A DNA stretch of 56,196 nt from Xenorhabdus kozodoii (GTDB taxonomy: Bacteria; Pseudomonadota; Gammaproteobacteria; Enterobacterales; Enterobacteriaceae), in contig NZ_NJCX01000025.1 in the NCBI RefSeq assembly GCF_002632875.1, positions 1-56,196 on the forward strand. Reading direction: 5' to 3'. The notes under the pieces are model-generated. The model did no database searches and was not told the origin of the DNA. It saw only the letters and a program-made list of their open reading frames with translations. Of this stretch, positions 16,549 to 25,529 are shown one piece after another. Each line of letters starts with the position of its first letter. Within the stretch, counting starts at the first letter, position 1. A program made the translations under genes and the position numbers.

Positions 16549-17357
16549 ACTCCGGACTGATTTCCAGGGTGGTTTATGCCCGGATAAGGCTGGCAGATAA
16601 GACTGCCGTTATAACTAAAAATATCGGCCGGAATATCGAATACGCGCCGGATATTATCGACCGTTATCGTTTTATTGACAGCACCTGCCGCAGTAACACT
16701 ACCATTATTTAGCATCACAACATCATCGGCAAAAGTTGTGGTTAGATTTAAATCATGTAACACCACAACGATGGTTTTTCCGTGCTGGAGTGAGAGATCG
16801 CGAACCAGTTTAAGCACCGTGTATTGATATTTGATGTCTAGGTGATTCACTGGCTCGTCCATAAGAATGATGTCAGTATCCTGTGCAAGCACCATCGCCA
16901 CCCAGGCGCGCTGGCGTTGCCCTCCTGAAAGGGCGTTGACTTGAGAGCCTGCCTTATCGGCCAAGCCAACGATTTCCAATACATCATGAAACAATTTGCG
17001 ATCCCGCGGGGATGACCCGCCGAAAAGCGAATTGCGCCCACTCGCTGCCAGCTCGATCAACTCTCCCAGTGTCATGTAATCCGGGCAATGGCATTCCTGC
17101 GGCAGATAAGCGATTTTTCGAGCCAGCGCTTTGCGACCAATCCCTGTCATTAGCTGACCTTCCAACAGAATTTCTCCACTTTTCAGAGGGATGAAACCCA
17201 TAATGGACTTCAGAAGTGTCGATTTACCGCAGCCATTAGATCCGACGAGTGCCGTGATACGCCCTTGGGCAAAGTCTACTGACAAATCATGCAATACGGT
17301 TTTCTTGCCGTAAGTTGCGGTGATATTTTTTGCTGTAAGCACCAACGGATCCTTCAA
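16545..17357 (-). CDS. Ferric-siderophore ABC transporter ATPase
   Basis: A 270-residue ATP-binding subunit of the FecE/FepC type. Walker A is Gly-Ser-Asn-Gly-Cys-Gly-Lys-Ser-Thr near 39, the signature Leu-Ser-Gly-Gly-Gln-Arg-Gln-Arg near 144, Walker B Ile-Ile-Leu-Met-Asp-Glu-Pro near 164, and the switch His follows in Val-Leu-His-Asp-Leu-Asn. It energises uptake by the two permeases whose genes follow directly. It is comparable to FatE/BauE. About 90 bp separate it from the decarboxylase gene upstream, so it may share that transcript or have a promoter of its own. Confidence 0.92.
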   Translation of the reverse strand: MKDPLVLTAKNITATYGKKTVLHDLSVDFAQGRITALVGSNGCGKSTLLKSIMGFIPLKSGEILLEGQLMTGIGRKALARKIAYLPQECHCPDYMTLGELIELAASGRNSLFGGSSPRDRKLFHDVLEIVGLADKAGSQVNALSGGQRQRAWVAMVLAQDTDIILMDEPVNHLDIKYQYTVLKLVRDLSLQHGKTIVVVLHDLNLTTTFADDVVMLNNGSVTAAGAVNKTITVDNIRRVFDIPADIFSYNGSLICQPYPGINHPGNQSGV

Positions 17358-17448
17358 TTTTATATAAAATAAATTACAGTGTAATCGTTATGATTTGGTT
17401 AGCACATCAAAATCACAGGATAAGCCCCAATGTGGTTGTTTTTACCTC

Positions 17449-18603
17449 TCACATGACAGCATCCTGCACTTGAACTATCTGGTGTGATTCAGCAATGACA
17501 TCGTTGATTAATGCATCGATTTTACGACTGTCGTGATGATGTGCCGTGGTGATCAGGTGAGCAATATCTCCCGATCTTGCCAGACAATACTTCTTCCCGA
17601 TGGCTGTCGACGGGCATGGAAATACCACCGTAATGGAGTTGTCATGACGCCAGGCGTCTATTCCGGCAGCACGGAAACGCTTGACGGCATATTGTGCCAT
17701 CTCTAGGCAGTGTTTGGTGCGGCGCTGCCAATCGGCAAACGAGTGACTGCGAATGGCCGCCCACATCATCAGTGGCGTCTGGCCATTACGTGAACCTGAG
17801 AGGGTTTTGTCCTGAGCCGAAATGTAATCAACCTCGACGGTAATACGTTCAACATTTTTCCGTTTTGCAACAACAACTCCGCAAGGAATGGGGGAACCTA
17901 TCATTTTGTGCCCGGAAACACAGATGGAGTCGATACCATCTGCAAAGGTAAAAGGCTGCGGGTTATCGACGAACGGCAAGATCATCCCACTTAAGGCCGC
18001 GTCGGCGTGCAGATAGTAATTCTCGCGAGCGATACCGATTTGCTGCATACGTTGTTGAATGATTTTTATGTTATCCACCGCACCGCGCAATGTCGTGCCG
18101 ATATTGGCAAAGATGATTGGATGCGGTTCTTTATGAGCGATGATCTTCTGTATCAGGTCATTATCATCTATCTCACCCGTGGGTAAAGATTCGACTAAAC
18201 AAGATTTGATACGCAGTAATCTGACAATTTTTGCCACCGAATAATGCGTATCTTTTGAATAATAAAGTGTCCCCTCCGGGAACAGTTCTCGCCCAAGATA
18301 GCAGCCGAACATATTACCTTCCGTTCCTCCGTTGGTCACATAGCCCCAACTGTCTTCGAAAGGGATTTTGAACAGTTCAGCAAAGTATTTCATGACCTCT
18401 TTTTCGAACTCAAAAGAGTTTAAGAGATAGTTGCATTCCGCTCCCCAGTCACCGCAATTGTTGATAGAAAACTGCATAAATTTCTGTAAATAAGAATAAT
18501 CAAAGTCTGAGGACTCAGGATAACCAATATTGAAATACTGATTTTTAACACAGTAATGCCAAAACGCATCTAGCCTGTTCTTATCGGCAAAGGACAATGC
18601 CAT
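17449..18603 (-). CDS. hdc: PLP-dependent histidine decarboxylase
   Basis: A 384-residue enzyme of the pyridoxal-phosphate histidine decarboxylase family (Morganella Hdc, AngH, BasG). It makes histamine, the precursor of the N-hydroxyhistamine moiety in anguibactin and acinetobactin. The start is the ATG at 18603 with GGAGAT 6 nt upstream; the frame extends to 18861, but that part lies inside the monooxygenase gene. Visible are the Asn-Gly-Gly-Thr-Glu-Gly-Asn segment, His-Ala-Asp-Ala-Ala (PLP pocket) and the PLP-binding Lys in Ser-Gly-His-Lys-Met-Ile-Gly. The length matches the family. The gene overlaps the end of the N-hydroxylase by 23 nt, tying the two histamine-modifying steps together. 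Confidence 0.9.
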   Translation of the reverse strand: MALSFADKNRLDAFWHYCVKNQYFNIGYPESSDFDYSYLQKFMQFSINNCGDWGAECNYLLNSFEFEKEVMKYFAELFKIPFEDSWGYVTNGGTEGNMFGCYLGRELFPEGTLYYSKDTHYSVAKIVRLLRIKSCLVESLPTGEIDDNDLIQKIIAHKEPHPIIFANIGTTLRGAVDNIKIIQQRMQQIGIARENYYLHADAALSGMILPFVDNPQPFTFADGIDSICVSGHKMIGSPIPCGVVVAKRKNVERITVEVDYISAQDKTLSGSRNGQTPLMMWAAIRSHSFADWQRRTKHCLEMAQYAVKRFRAAGIDAWRHDNSITVVFPCPSTAIGKKYCLARSGDIAHLITTAHHHDSRKIDALINDVIAESHQIVQVQDAVM

Positions 18604-19936
18604 CTTTATCTCCGGTACTGTAACACTCTGGCATACCAAAGCTCTGGAATGACGAATTTTGAGGCAAGCGATAATACTCTCGCCCAAGCAGCTGGTTGGC
18701 AATAATCCCATTGCGATACGCGCCAAGTCCCAGATCGGGAGAGCCAATACCATGCTGAAAAATCTCAGCATTCTGAACGAAAATAAGGCCTTGTCCTTTG
18801 TCAAGGCGCTGGGCACTAAAGTCCTCGTTGACAATAACATCGCCATAATCGTCGGTGGCAAGCACGGTATTTTTGAGCCCTTCTAACCACTTGGGGCAGG
18901 TGTGCGCATAACCGGTAGCAGCGACAATTGCATCGGTTTCAATGACGCCGACTTTATCCAGATGCCGATGACGAAAAACAACCCGCAACGCCTCAGCGTC
19001 TCCCGTGTTTTCCACCTGCTCGACCTCGCAGTTTGCAATAAGCGAAAGTCCAGGATCACGACCACCGAGGGAGCCTTCATACAAAATGTCGAAGATATCT
19101 GCGATAGTTGAGACGCTGATCCCTTTATAAAGCCCCCCCTGACCCGCCGTGATCTTGCGGCGTTTTTCTCTTGTGATACGGTGAAAATAGTTCATGTAGG
19201 CCGGCGTGAAACATTCCTGACCGAGTTTCGACGATTCCATAGGATGAAAACCGGCAGATCGGGTGATCCACTGGATTGAAGCACCGGCCGCTATCATTTC
19301 AGGCGTCAATGCCTTGTGGAGCGCCAGTACGCATTCGGCAGCACTTTGCCCTGAACCAATTACCGTGACACGCCGACACGTTGAGAGCTGTGCACGTCTG
19401 TTGATGAACTCTGCCGAATGTAAGATAGGCGCTTTGGTCTGGATTTTAGCCCACTCAGGCAGAAACGGAGCCGTTCCTATACCGATAGCAAGGTGACGAC
19501 TGTAATACTGATGCGTCGCTCCCGTATGAGACTGACTGTCAACAATGAAATGATCGGAAACCGGATCATAAGCCACATCAATGACATTTTCACCGAACTG
19601 GCAGGCGGGAAGCTGTTGCGTTACCCAGCGGCAATAATGGTCATATTCCTGGCGTGGGATCTGAAATTTTTCATAATAGTAGAATTTGTAAAGACGATCA
19701 TGTTTATGAAGATAATTAAGAAAACTCAGAGGATGTGTAGGCTCTGCCATCGTCACCAGATCCGCAAGGAATGGAACCTGTAGGGTTGTACCGGATAACA
19801 GGAGCCCCTCATGCCAGCGAAACTCAGGTTTACGTTCGAGGAAAAGGCTGGTGAGATCAGCGTGTGACGAAAGCAGTGCCGCCAATCCCAAATTGAAGGG
19901 GCCAATACCAATACCGATGAGGTCAATATTATTCAT
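18581..19936 (-). CDS. FAD-dependent N-hydroxylating monooxygenase (histamine/ornithine/lysine type)
   Basis: A 451-residue member of the SidA/IucD/PvdA family. The FAD motif [10 protein letters not shown] is at residues 7-16, the NADPH motif [10 protein letters not shown] near 195, and the C-terminal Ala-Thr-Gly-Tyr motif near 350. Family members hydroxylate the side-chain amine of Lys, Orn or a diamine. Next to a histidine decarboxylase the substrate is most likely histamine, as for BasC/AngU; that is inference from context. It starts one base after the stop of the large synthetase gene. Confidence 0.88.
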   Translation of the reverse strand: MNNIDLIGIGIGPFNLGLAALLSSHADLTSLFLERKPEFRWHEGLLLSGTTLQVPFLADLVTMAEPTHPLSFLNYLHKHDRLYKFYYYEKFQIPRQEYDHYCRWVTQQLPACQFGENVIDVAYDPVSDHFIVDSQSHTGATHQYYSRHLAIGIGTAPFLPEWAKIQTKAPILHSAEFINRRAQLSTCRRVTVIGSGQSAAECVLALHKALTPEMIAAGASIQWITRSAGFHPMESSKLGQECFTPAYMNYFHRITREKRRKITAGQGGLYKGISVSTIADIFDILYEGSLGGRDPGLSLIANCEVEQVENTGDAEALRVVFRHRHLDKVGVIETDAIVAATGYAHTCPKWLEGLKNTVLATDDYGDVIVNEDFSAQRLDKGQGLIFVQNAEIFQHGIGSPDLGLGAYRNGIIANQLLGREYYRLPQNSSFQSFGMPECYSTGDKDGIVLCR

Positions 19937-19937
19937 A

Positions 19938-22900
19938 TTAATAATCCGGGCTGTTTTCTAACGTTTTTTCATTAAGAGACTGTTCGACTTCTGCCACATT
20001 ACGGCAACGCAGCAGTTGCGGGAGCGAAAGCACAATGGCAAATTCTTCATAGAGCCGTGCTGAAATTGTTTTCAAATGCTGGGGACGCAGCCCCATGCTG
20101 ATGAAGTCACTGGCTCCATCGATGTGGTGAGTGCGCGATTGGCCGAGCACGTCCAGATAGATTTCCAGCACCTTCTTTTTCATCGTTGTTTCTTGCGCAG
20201 GGAAAGCATTGTGTGGAATAGGCGGTTGCTCATGTACCGATTCCATCAACAGGCTGCGTGCTTTAGCGCGATCAGGCTTGCCATTGGGTGAGAGCGGTAA
20301 TTCGGTGACCGGCAGGATCCGCGTTGGGATATGCGATGGTGGCAGGCATTGGCAGGCATATTTGCGCAATTCTGCGCCTGACAAAGCCTCCTCTTGTCGC
20401 GGCACATAAAGTACGCCGATGGAAGTCTCACCGTGCATTTCCTCGCCATAGTCCACCACAAGAACATGCTTAACCGACGGGTGGCGAACCAGTTCATTTT
20501 CGATGTCCGGCAACGAAATACGCACTCCACGTACCTTGACGTAACCGTTGACACGGCTATCAAAGACAATGATGCCATCACGACGATAGTGTCCGTAATC
20601 ACCGGTTCGGAACGCGCGGATCTCTTCTCCGTTCGTATCTTTGATGGTCACAAAATCGGTCTGGGTGAGGCTTCCGTTTTCCAGATAACCCAATGCGACA
20701 TTGACGCCGGCCGTATGAATACGGCCAGAAACCCCCACCGGACAATGGTCGCCACGCCCGTTTAGCAGAAAATAGCGGTTAGCCGGTAAGGGCCTTCCAT
20801 AGGGGATCAGGCTAACATCGTCCTTCCCTATTTCGTGCCATATACTCCATATCGTCGTCTCCGTTGGTCCCCCCAACGAAATCAACCGTACTGACGGCAG
20901 GAGTGTACGCAGGCGACTAATAACAGCAGGTTTGATGTAATCGCCACCCTGCGCAATCAGCCGCAGGCTTTTCAATTCATTCCCCTGACGGCACGCGAGA
21001 AGCATTTCCAAAATAGCGGGCACAGAGCACCATAATGTCACCTTGTGCTTGGCAACCAACTGATTCCAGCGTCGTGCATCCTTTTCTTCACCGATGGCGG
21101 GAAGAACAAGGGTCGCCCCTGCCGTCAGGCAGCCAAAAACGTCGAAGACTGACATATCATGATGTAAAGGTGTGACAGAAATGAAGACATCCCGATGCGT
21201 TACGGACCATTCGTCAAGGGTGCTGGTGATAACATTCGATGTTGATTTATTGGATAAAACAACGCATTTCGGCCTGCCGGTTGTCCCAGATGTGTAGAGA
21301 TAGTAAGCGGGCGCTTCACTTGATGAGAGCGCGTCAAGCGGAAGCGGGAGTTCCGCCAATGGCTTGGCAGATAAGAGTTTTTCAGGCGTTTCTGCCGGGT
21401 GTTCAATCCCTTCTCTTTTTGCCGTTACCACCAGGTCTGGATGGCAGTTTTCAAGGAGATAGTGCTGTCGCTCTGAGGGAGAACTTGCGTCTATCGGAAC
21501 CCAGATCACCCCCGTCAACGCACAGGCCAGGGTCACAGCCGTGTGCTCAGGCCCACGGTGCATACAGAGGGCAACGACACTCCCTTTGGAAAGCCCTCTC
21601 TCCATGAAAGCGCCCATTATTCGACGCACATGACATCCCAGTTCGGCGTAGCTGATGTGCCTGTCGCCACTGATGAGGGCCGTTTTGGTGTTTTTGCTGT
21701 CGAAGATATTGGTGGCTATCCGGCTGAGAAATTGCCCGCAGTGAAAATCAGCTTCAATACCGTTTAATCGTAAGTGGGTTGTATCGATAATATCCTGCGC
21801 CGAAATTGCGAATACGCCTGAAGCGGCGATGGCCTGCATTGCCTTGCCTATCGCCCTTAAAATATCTTGAACGAGAGCCGATTCAATCGCCGCAGTGGCG
21901 TAATCGATGTCAAAGACAAGCGCGTTGTCTGCATTGATCGAAAAACGAATATCCATCGCGACTTGTGGTGTCTGCGTCAGCCCACTATGCAACTGCATAC
22001 CACTGTCCTGACTTGATACTGGCCACGAAAGTCCGTTGGTCATCACTACCGGTAAAACAGGACCAGCACCCTGTTTTTCAACCAGAAGCCGGGTAATGTC
22101 TATACCTGAAAAGGCAAGATGTTCAAGCCCTTCCAGCACATCGTTCTGTAGCGTGTTGGCTCGCTCGGAAAGGTTGCCCTGCTCAGCATTCCAATTGACC
22201 ACAATAAAACTTGACCGATTGCACAAAACACCGGATACCGGCGGCGCGACGGGAACGCCGATGAACAAACTCCGCTCTTCGAACCAATGGGACATAACCT
22301 CAAGTACCAGCGTCATGAGGGTAGAATTCTTGAAAAGCATGTGTTTGGCACCGGCTTTCAACACTGCGGTATAATCTTCCCGTGCGACAATCAGGCTTTG
22401 CCGTACATAGCGGGAAGTGCCTATTTGTGCCAGTGGCTTTGTCCACGGAAATCGTAGTGGACCGCTGACTGTTTCAAGTTTGGTTTTCCAATACGCTTCA
22501 TCTATCTTGCGCCTTTCAGAGATATCTTCCCCATCCAAGGGAACATCCGTCTCCGCCACGATTGCTGGCTTGCCCTCAAAAAGCGCTACCATCAGGGCGG
22601 CTATCGACCATCCATCAAGGATCAGGGCGTCGAAACGAACAAACGCAATCAGATCATCCTCTTCCGGTTTATCCTTCGGCAAACGGAACAACGTGATGGC
22701 CCACGGAGAACGGTCCAGGTCGAAAAGCGCATGCGCAAATTCTTCACGGTGGTTTTCCACATGACGGAGGGCCTCTTCCCGTGACACGGTGCTCAGGTCG
22801 ATTTGCTGTAAATTGATATCCACTTCTGCGCTAACATATTGGACGAGTCGCTTTGCATCTATTCGGGTGCGCAAACTTTCATGACGCTGAACACTCTCCG

Positions 22901-24419
22901 CTAGGTGATTTTGCAGATGTGCCAATGCCATGCGTCCGCGGTACTCGCGAAATTCTTGCATCGCAACGCCACCAAGCGGTAATTCTGCTCGCCGCCCAAG
23001 CAGATAGGCCAATTGCAGGGAGGTTAATGGTTTTTCCTGGCTGTTTTTCCGGTCGATTTTTACCGTAGCGTCAGTGGTTCTCATTCTGGCTGTCGGTGAT
23101 GAGGCGGTGACTTCATCGAGGGAATGTATTGCCTCATCGAAGCGTTGCGGATATGTCGCGATTTCACGGACGAAATTGACAAAATTGTCGAACATCGGGG
23201 TTACCCATTCTTCTGGCAGCATATCGAGACGAATGTCCCAGTTGATGAGAATACCCCCGTCAGCGGAAGCAATTTGTGCGTCGAGCGCAACTTGCGGACC
23301 TTGTGAGATCACCCAATTCATGGGACCCAATGCGTTCCTGACGCGATCTGAAAGCAGCTCTCCCCCCGGTATATCCAATGCCGCGGTGAAGACAATTGGC
23401 GCCAATTGCGTCGCGCCATGATGCCGGGAAAGATCGCGCATCAGATTCACCCCCGGATAGGCCGAATGGGCGAGTAAATCGGTCAGTTGTCCACCAAGCC
23501 GTTTACAAAGGTCAGCAGCGCTTTCTGCTTCATTGATACCCACGCCGAGGATGAGCACATTGGAGAAATCGCCGACGATCCTCTCCACGTTATCCACAAG
23601 GGGAGCACGCCAGAACATCGGGACATTAAGCCGAAAGCATTTATCTCCGGTATGCCTTCCAAGAACAAGAGAGAAAAGTCCCAGCATCAGGTTCGACAGG
23701 GTTATCCTGTGTGTTCGGGCAAGTCTTTTCAACGCCTGACGCTCGTCTGGTTGGAGCCATGCCGCCAGTCGATGGCTGCAAGCCTGAGTGGGCAAAGTTT
23801 GGTTAATAGGCAACGCGGGAGCAGGCGGAATGTGCGGAATACGTGAGCGCCACCAGATTCGGTCCCTTTCACGGGCAGCTTTAAAATAGGGATCGGTGCG
23901 CACTTGGTCGCACCAGTCGAAATACGACGCGATGACCGGAGCCGGCTGATCCGGGTTATCGTAAAACATAGCCAGATCTTCCATTAACACCCTGAAACTC
24001 GACGGATCGATGGCTATCATATCGGTATCGACATGCAGGCGAAATTTGCCGCCATCTCGCAGACTGAGCGAAAAACGGGACGCCTGGCCAGAAGAAAGAT
24101 CAAGTTTCTGATGAGTCCACTCCACACGTTTAACAAGCAGTAATCTTGCTTCTTCTTGTTCTGGTAATCCCCTAAAATCCTCAATCTCCAGCAACAACGA
24201 CTCACCGGATGGAATAACAGACTGAAGCCCTTCAGCGTTAACACAGAGTCTTAGCATGGGGTGCAGAGAACAAACGCGTTCCAGAGCCTGTTTAAATCGT
24301 TCTATCTCAATGTGATAGCCGTCGAATTCAGCATAAAGATGCGCGGCAACGCCTCCCAAATCGGTCTGAATATTACGCCCGACCCAGCAGGCTGCCTGCA
24401 TTGATGTTAATTCTCTCAT
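19938..24419 (-). CDS. Nonribosomal peptide synthetase, Cy-Cy-A-PCP (anguibactin/acinetobactin type)
   Basis: A 1493-residue synthetase. Two tandem cyclisation domains carry the DxxxxDxxS motif (Asp133-Asp138-Ser141 and Asp597-Asp602-Ser605). An adenylation domain (about 915-1390) has [10 protein letters not shown], a specificity segment Asp-Met-Ser-Val-Phe-Asp, and [10 protein letters not shown]. The Asp-Leu-Ser-Val-Tyr-Asp-like segment and Ile-Trp pair resemble Cys-activating domains of siderophore synthetases, so Cys is favoured over Thr. The C-terminal carrier domain (about 1415-1485) lacks the phosphopantetheine Ser: the motif reads Gly-Leu-Arg-Pro-Gln, Pro1446 in the Ser position. In anguibactin these parts are split between AngN (Cy-Cy) and AngR (Cy-A-PCP), and the working carrier lies on AngM. 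The same division is likely here. Confidence 0.9.
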   Translation of the reverse strand: MRELTSMQAACWVGRNIQTDLGGVAAHLYAEFDGYHIEIERFKQALERVCSLHPMLRLCVNAEGLQSVIPSGESLLLEIEDFRGLPEQEEARLLLVKRVEWTHQKLDLSSGQASRFSLSLRDGGKFRLHVDTDMIAIDPSSFRVLMEDLAMFYDNPDQPAPVIASYFDWCDQVRTDPYFKAARERDRIWWRSRIPHIPPAPALPINQTLPTQACSHRLAAWLQPDERQALKRLARTHRITLSNLMLGLFSLVLGRHTGDKCFRLNVPMFWRAPLVDNVERIVGDFSNVLILGVGINEAESAADLCKRLGGQLTDLLAHSAYPGVNLMRDLSRHHGATQLAPIVFTAALDIPGGELLSDRVRNALGPMNWVISQGPQVALDAQIASADGGILINWDIRLDMLPEEWVTPMFDNFVNFVREIATYPQRFDEAIHSLDEVTASSPTARMRTTDATVKIDRKNSQEKPLTSLQLAYLLGRRAELPLGGVAMQEFREYRGRMALAHLQNHLAESVQRHESLRTRIDAKRLVQYVSAEVDINLQQIDLSTVSREEALRHVENHREEFAHALFDLDRSPWAITLFRLPKDKPEEDDLIAFVRFDALILDGWSIAALMVALFEGKPAIVAETDVPLDGEDISERRKIDEAYWKTKLETVSGPLRFPWTKPLAQIGTSRYVRQSLIVAREDYTAVLKAGAKHMLFKNSTLMTLVLEVMSHWFEERSLFIGVPVAPPVSGVLCNRSSFIVVNWNAEQGNLSERANTLQNDVLEGLEHLAFSGIDITRLLVEKQGAGPVLPVVMTNGLSWPVSSQDSGMQLHSGLTQTPQVAMDIRFSINADNALVFDIDYATAAIESALVQDILRAIGKAMQAIAASGVFAISAQDIIDTTHLRLNGIEADFHCGQFLSRIATNIFDSKNTKTALISGDRHISYAELGCHVRRIMGAFMERGLSKGSVVALCMHRGPEHTAVTLACALTGVIWVPIDASSPSERQHYLLENCHPDLVVTAKREGIEHPAETPEKLLSAKPLAELPLPLDALSSSEAPAYYLYTSGTTGRPKCVVLSNKSTSNVITSTLDEWSVTHRDVFISVTPLHHDMSVFDVFGCLTAGATLVLPAIGEEKDARRWNQLVAKHKVTLWCSVPAILEMLLACRQGNELKSLRLIAQGGDYIKPAVISRLRTLLPSVRLISLGGPTETTIWSIWHEIGKDDVSLIPYGRPLPANRYFLLNGRGDHCPVGVSGRIHTAGVNVALGYLENGSLTQTDFVTIKDTNGEEIRAFRTGDYGHYRRDGIIVFDSRVNGYVKVRGVRISLPDIENELVRHPSVKHVLVVDYGEEMHGETSIGVLYVPRQEEALSGAELRKYACQCLPPSHIPTRILPVTELPLSPNGKPDRAKARSLLMESVHEQPPIPHNAFPAQETTMKKKVLEIYLDVLGQSRTHHIDGASDFISMGLRPQHLKTISARLYEEFAIVLSLPQLLRCRNVAEVEQSLNEKTLENSPDY

Positions 24420-24509
24420 CGTTTATTCACGTGGTTGAAAAATTCTGGTTAATAGGAGCAAGTATAAAAATACGTTGAATTCACACAGCCTCTGGCGGAC
24501 GAGCACATT

Positions 24510-25469
24510 TTATTGCTTTGTCTTAGCCCATTCTCCCACGGCTCTGAGAGTATGTTCCGCACTGGCAAACGTGGGGGTAAAAACTTTGCCGGCGTTAAGA
24601 AAAATAATCCGTTTTTCGCGAGCGGGTTTCATATAGTGAGCCCATCCAGGCACAACCCGATCAAGTGCAGCGCGAATCGCGTTCTCATCGTGCTCCTTGC
24701 TGCCCCAACTGTTGAGCACGATCAGAACGTCTGGATTGAGTTCGCCTAATTTATCGGCACTCAACTGTAAAAGTAGTTGGGATGAGGGGGCAGAAAGACC
24801 GCCTTGTGCCGAGAGATTCAGGCGGGTGAAACCCAGATCTTCCAATGCTTGAGTGAAACCGGTTGCTTCTCCGACGACATTGATCTGATCGTTTACAAGG
24901 ATAGGTAAATAGGTCTTATTAGACGAATTTTCCGGCAAAAGTTTGCGCGTTTCCGCTACCCGTTGTAAATACCTATCCCGCCGTTTTTGAAAATTCTGCT
25001 CACGTCCGGTCAGTCTGGCCAGATTTTCTTCAATATTGAAATGATGGAATTTTCCAGAAAGGAAATTTTGCAGATAGACAGGCGCCACTGTTGAAAGCTG
25101 TTTTACCTTGTCGATATCGAATTCTGTTCCAATAATAAGGTCAGGTTTAAGTGCGTAAAGCTTTTCCAGATCGATCTCCCTGCCAGCACTGATGCCTAGT
25201 GGTTTTGTGTACCCTTCACCGAGCACAGTATCGACGAAATCGGCACCCAACTGATAGGTGCCATCTTCCGAACGACCATAGCTGCCGACCGGTTGAACGC
25301 CCAGTTCCATTAGGGGCAAACCGATAGCTGGCTCACTCATCACCACAATACGTTGTGGCGCCTCAGGAATAACGACTTCCCGTCCCATCGTGTCCGTAAC
25401 CTGCCGCGTTGCGGCAAAGGCCGATGTCCCCATCAAGCACAGTAATATGACAGTAATAACAGATCGCAT
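24510..25469 (-). CDS. Periplasmic ferric-siderophore-binding protein (FatB/BauB-like)
   Basis: A 319-residue helical-backbone (FepB/FhuD type) binding protein with a signal peptide at residues 1-19, cleaved after Ser-Ala-Phe-Ala. No lipobox Cys is positioned for lipidation, so it is probably free in the periplasm. Family motifs are Thr-Asp-Thr-Met-Gly-Arg-Glu-Val-Val-Ile-Pro near 25 and Leu-Tyr-Ala-Leu-Lys-Pro-Asp-Leu-Ile-Ile-Gly near 107. It hands the ferric complex to the permeases at 14480-16548. It lies between the two synthetase genes, 90 bp before one and 60 bp after the other, so biosynthesis and uptake genes are interleaved. Confidence 0.9.
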   Translation of the reverse strand: MRSVITVILLCLMGTSAFAATRQVTDTMGREVVIPEAPQRIVVMSEPAIGLPLMELGVQPVGSYGRSEDGTYQLGADFVDTVLGEGYTKPLGISAGREIDLEKLYALKPDLIIGTEFDIDKVKQLSTVAPVYLQNFLSGKFHHFNIEENLARLTGREQNFQKRRDRYLQRVAETRKLLPENSSNKTYLPILVNDQINVVGEATGFTQALEDLGFTRLNLSAQGGLSAPSSQLLLQLSADKLGELNPDVLIVLNSWGSKEHDENAIRAALDRVVPGWAHYMKPAREKRIIFLNAGKVFTPTFASAEHTLRAVGEWAKTKQ

Positions 25470-25529
25470 AACGTTTTCTCTCTCAGAGTGGAATAGGGTT
25501 ATATGGCGGGTTCACCATCTCCATAGACA

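Noticed and set aside
21239-23846. Several plus-strand frames of 100 or more codons across the large synthetase gene
   Set aside because: They are antisense shadows of a well-supported minus-strand gene with clear domain motifs.
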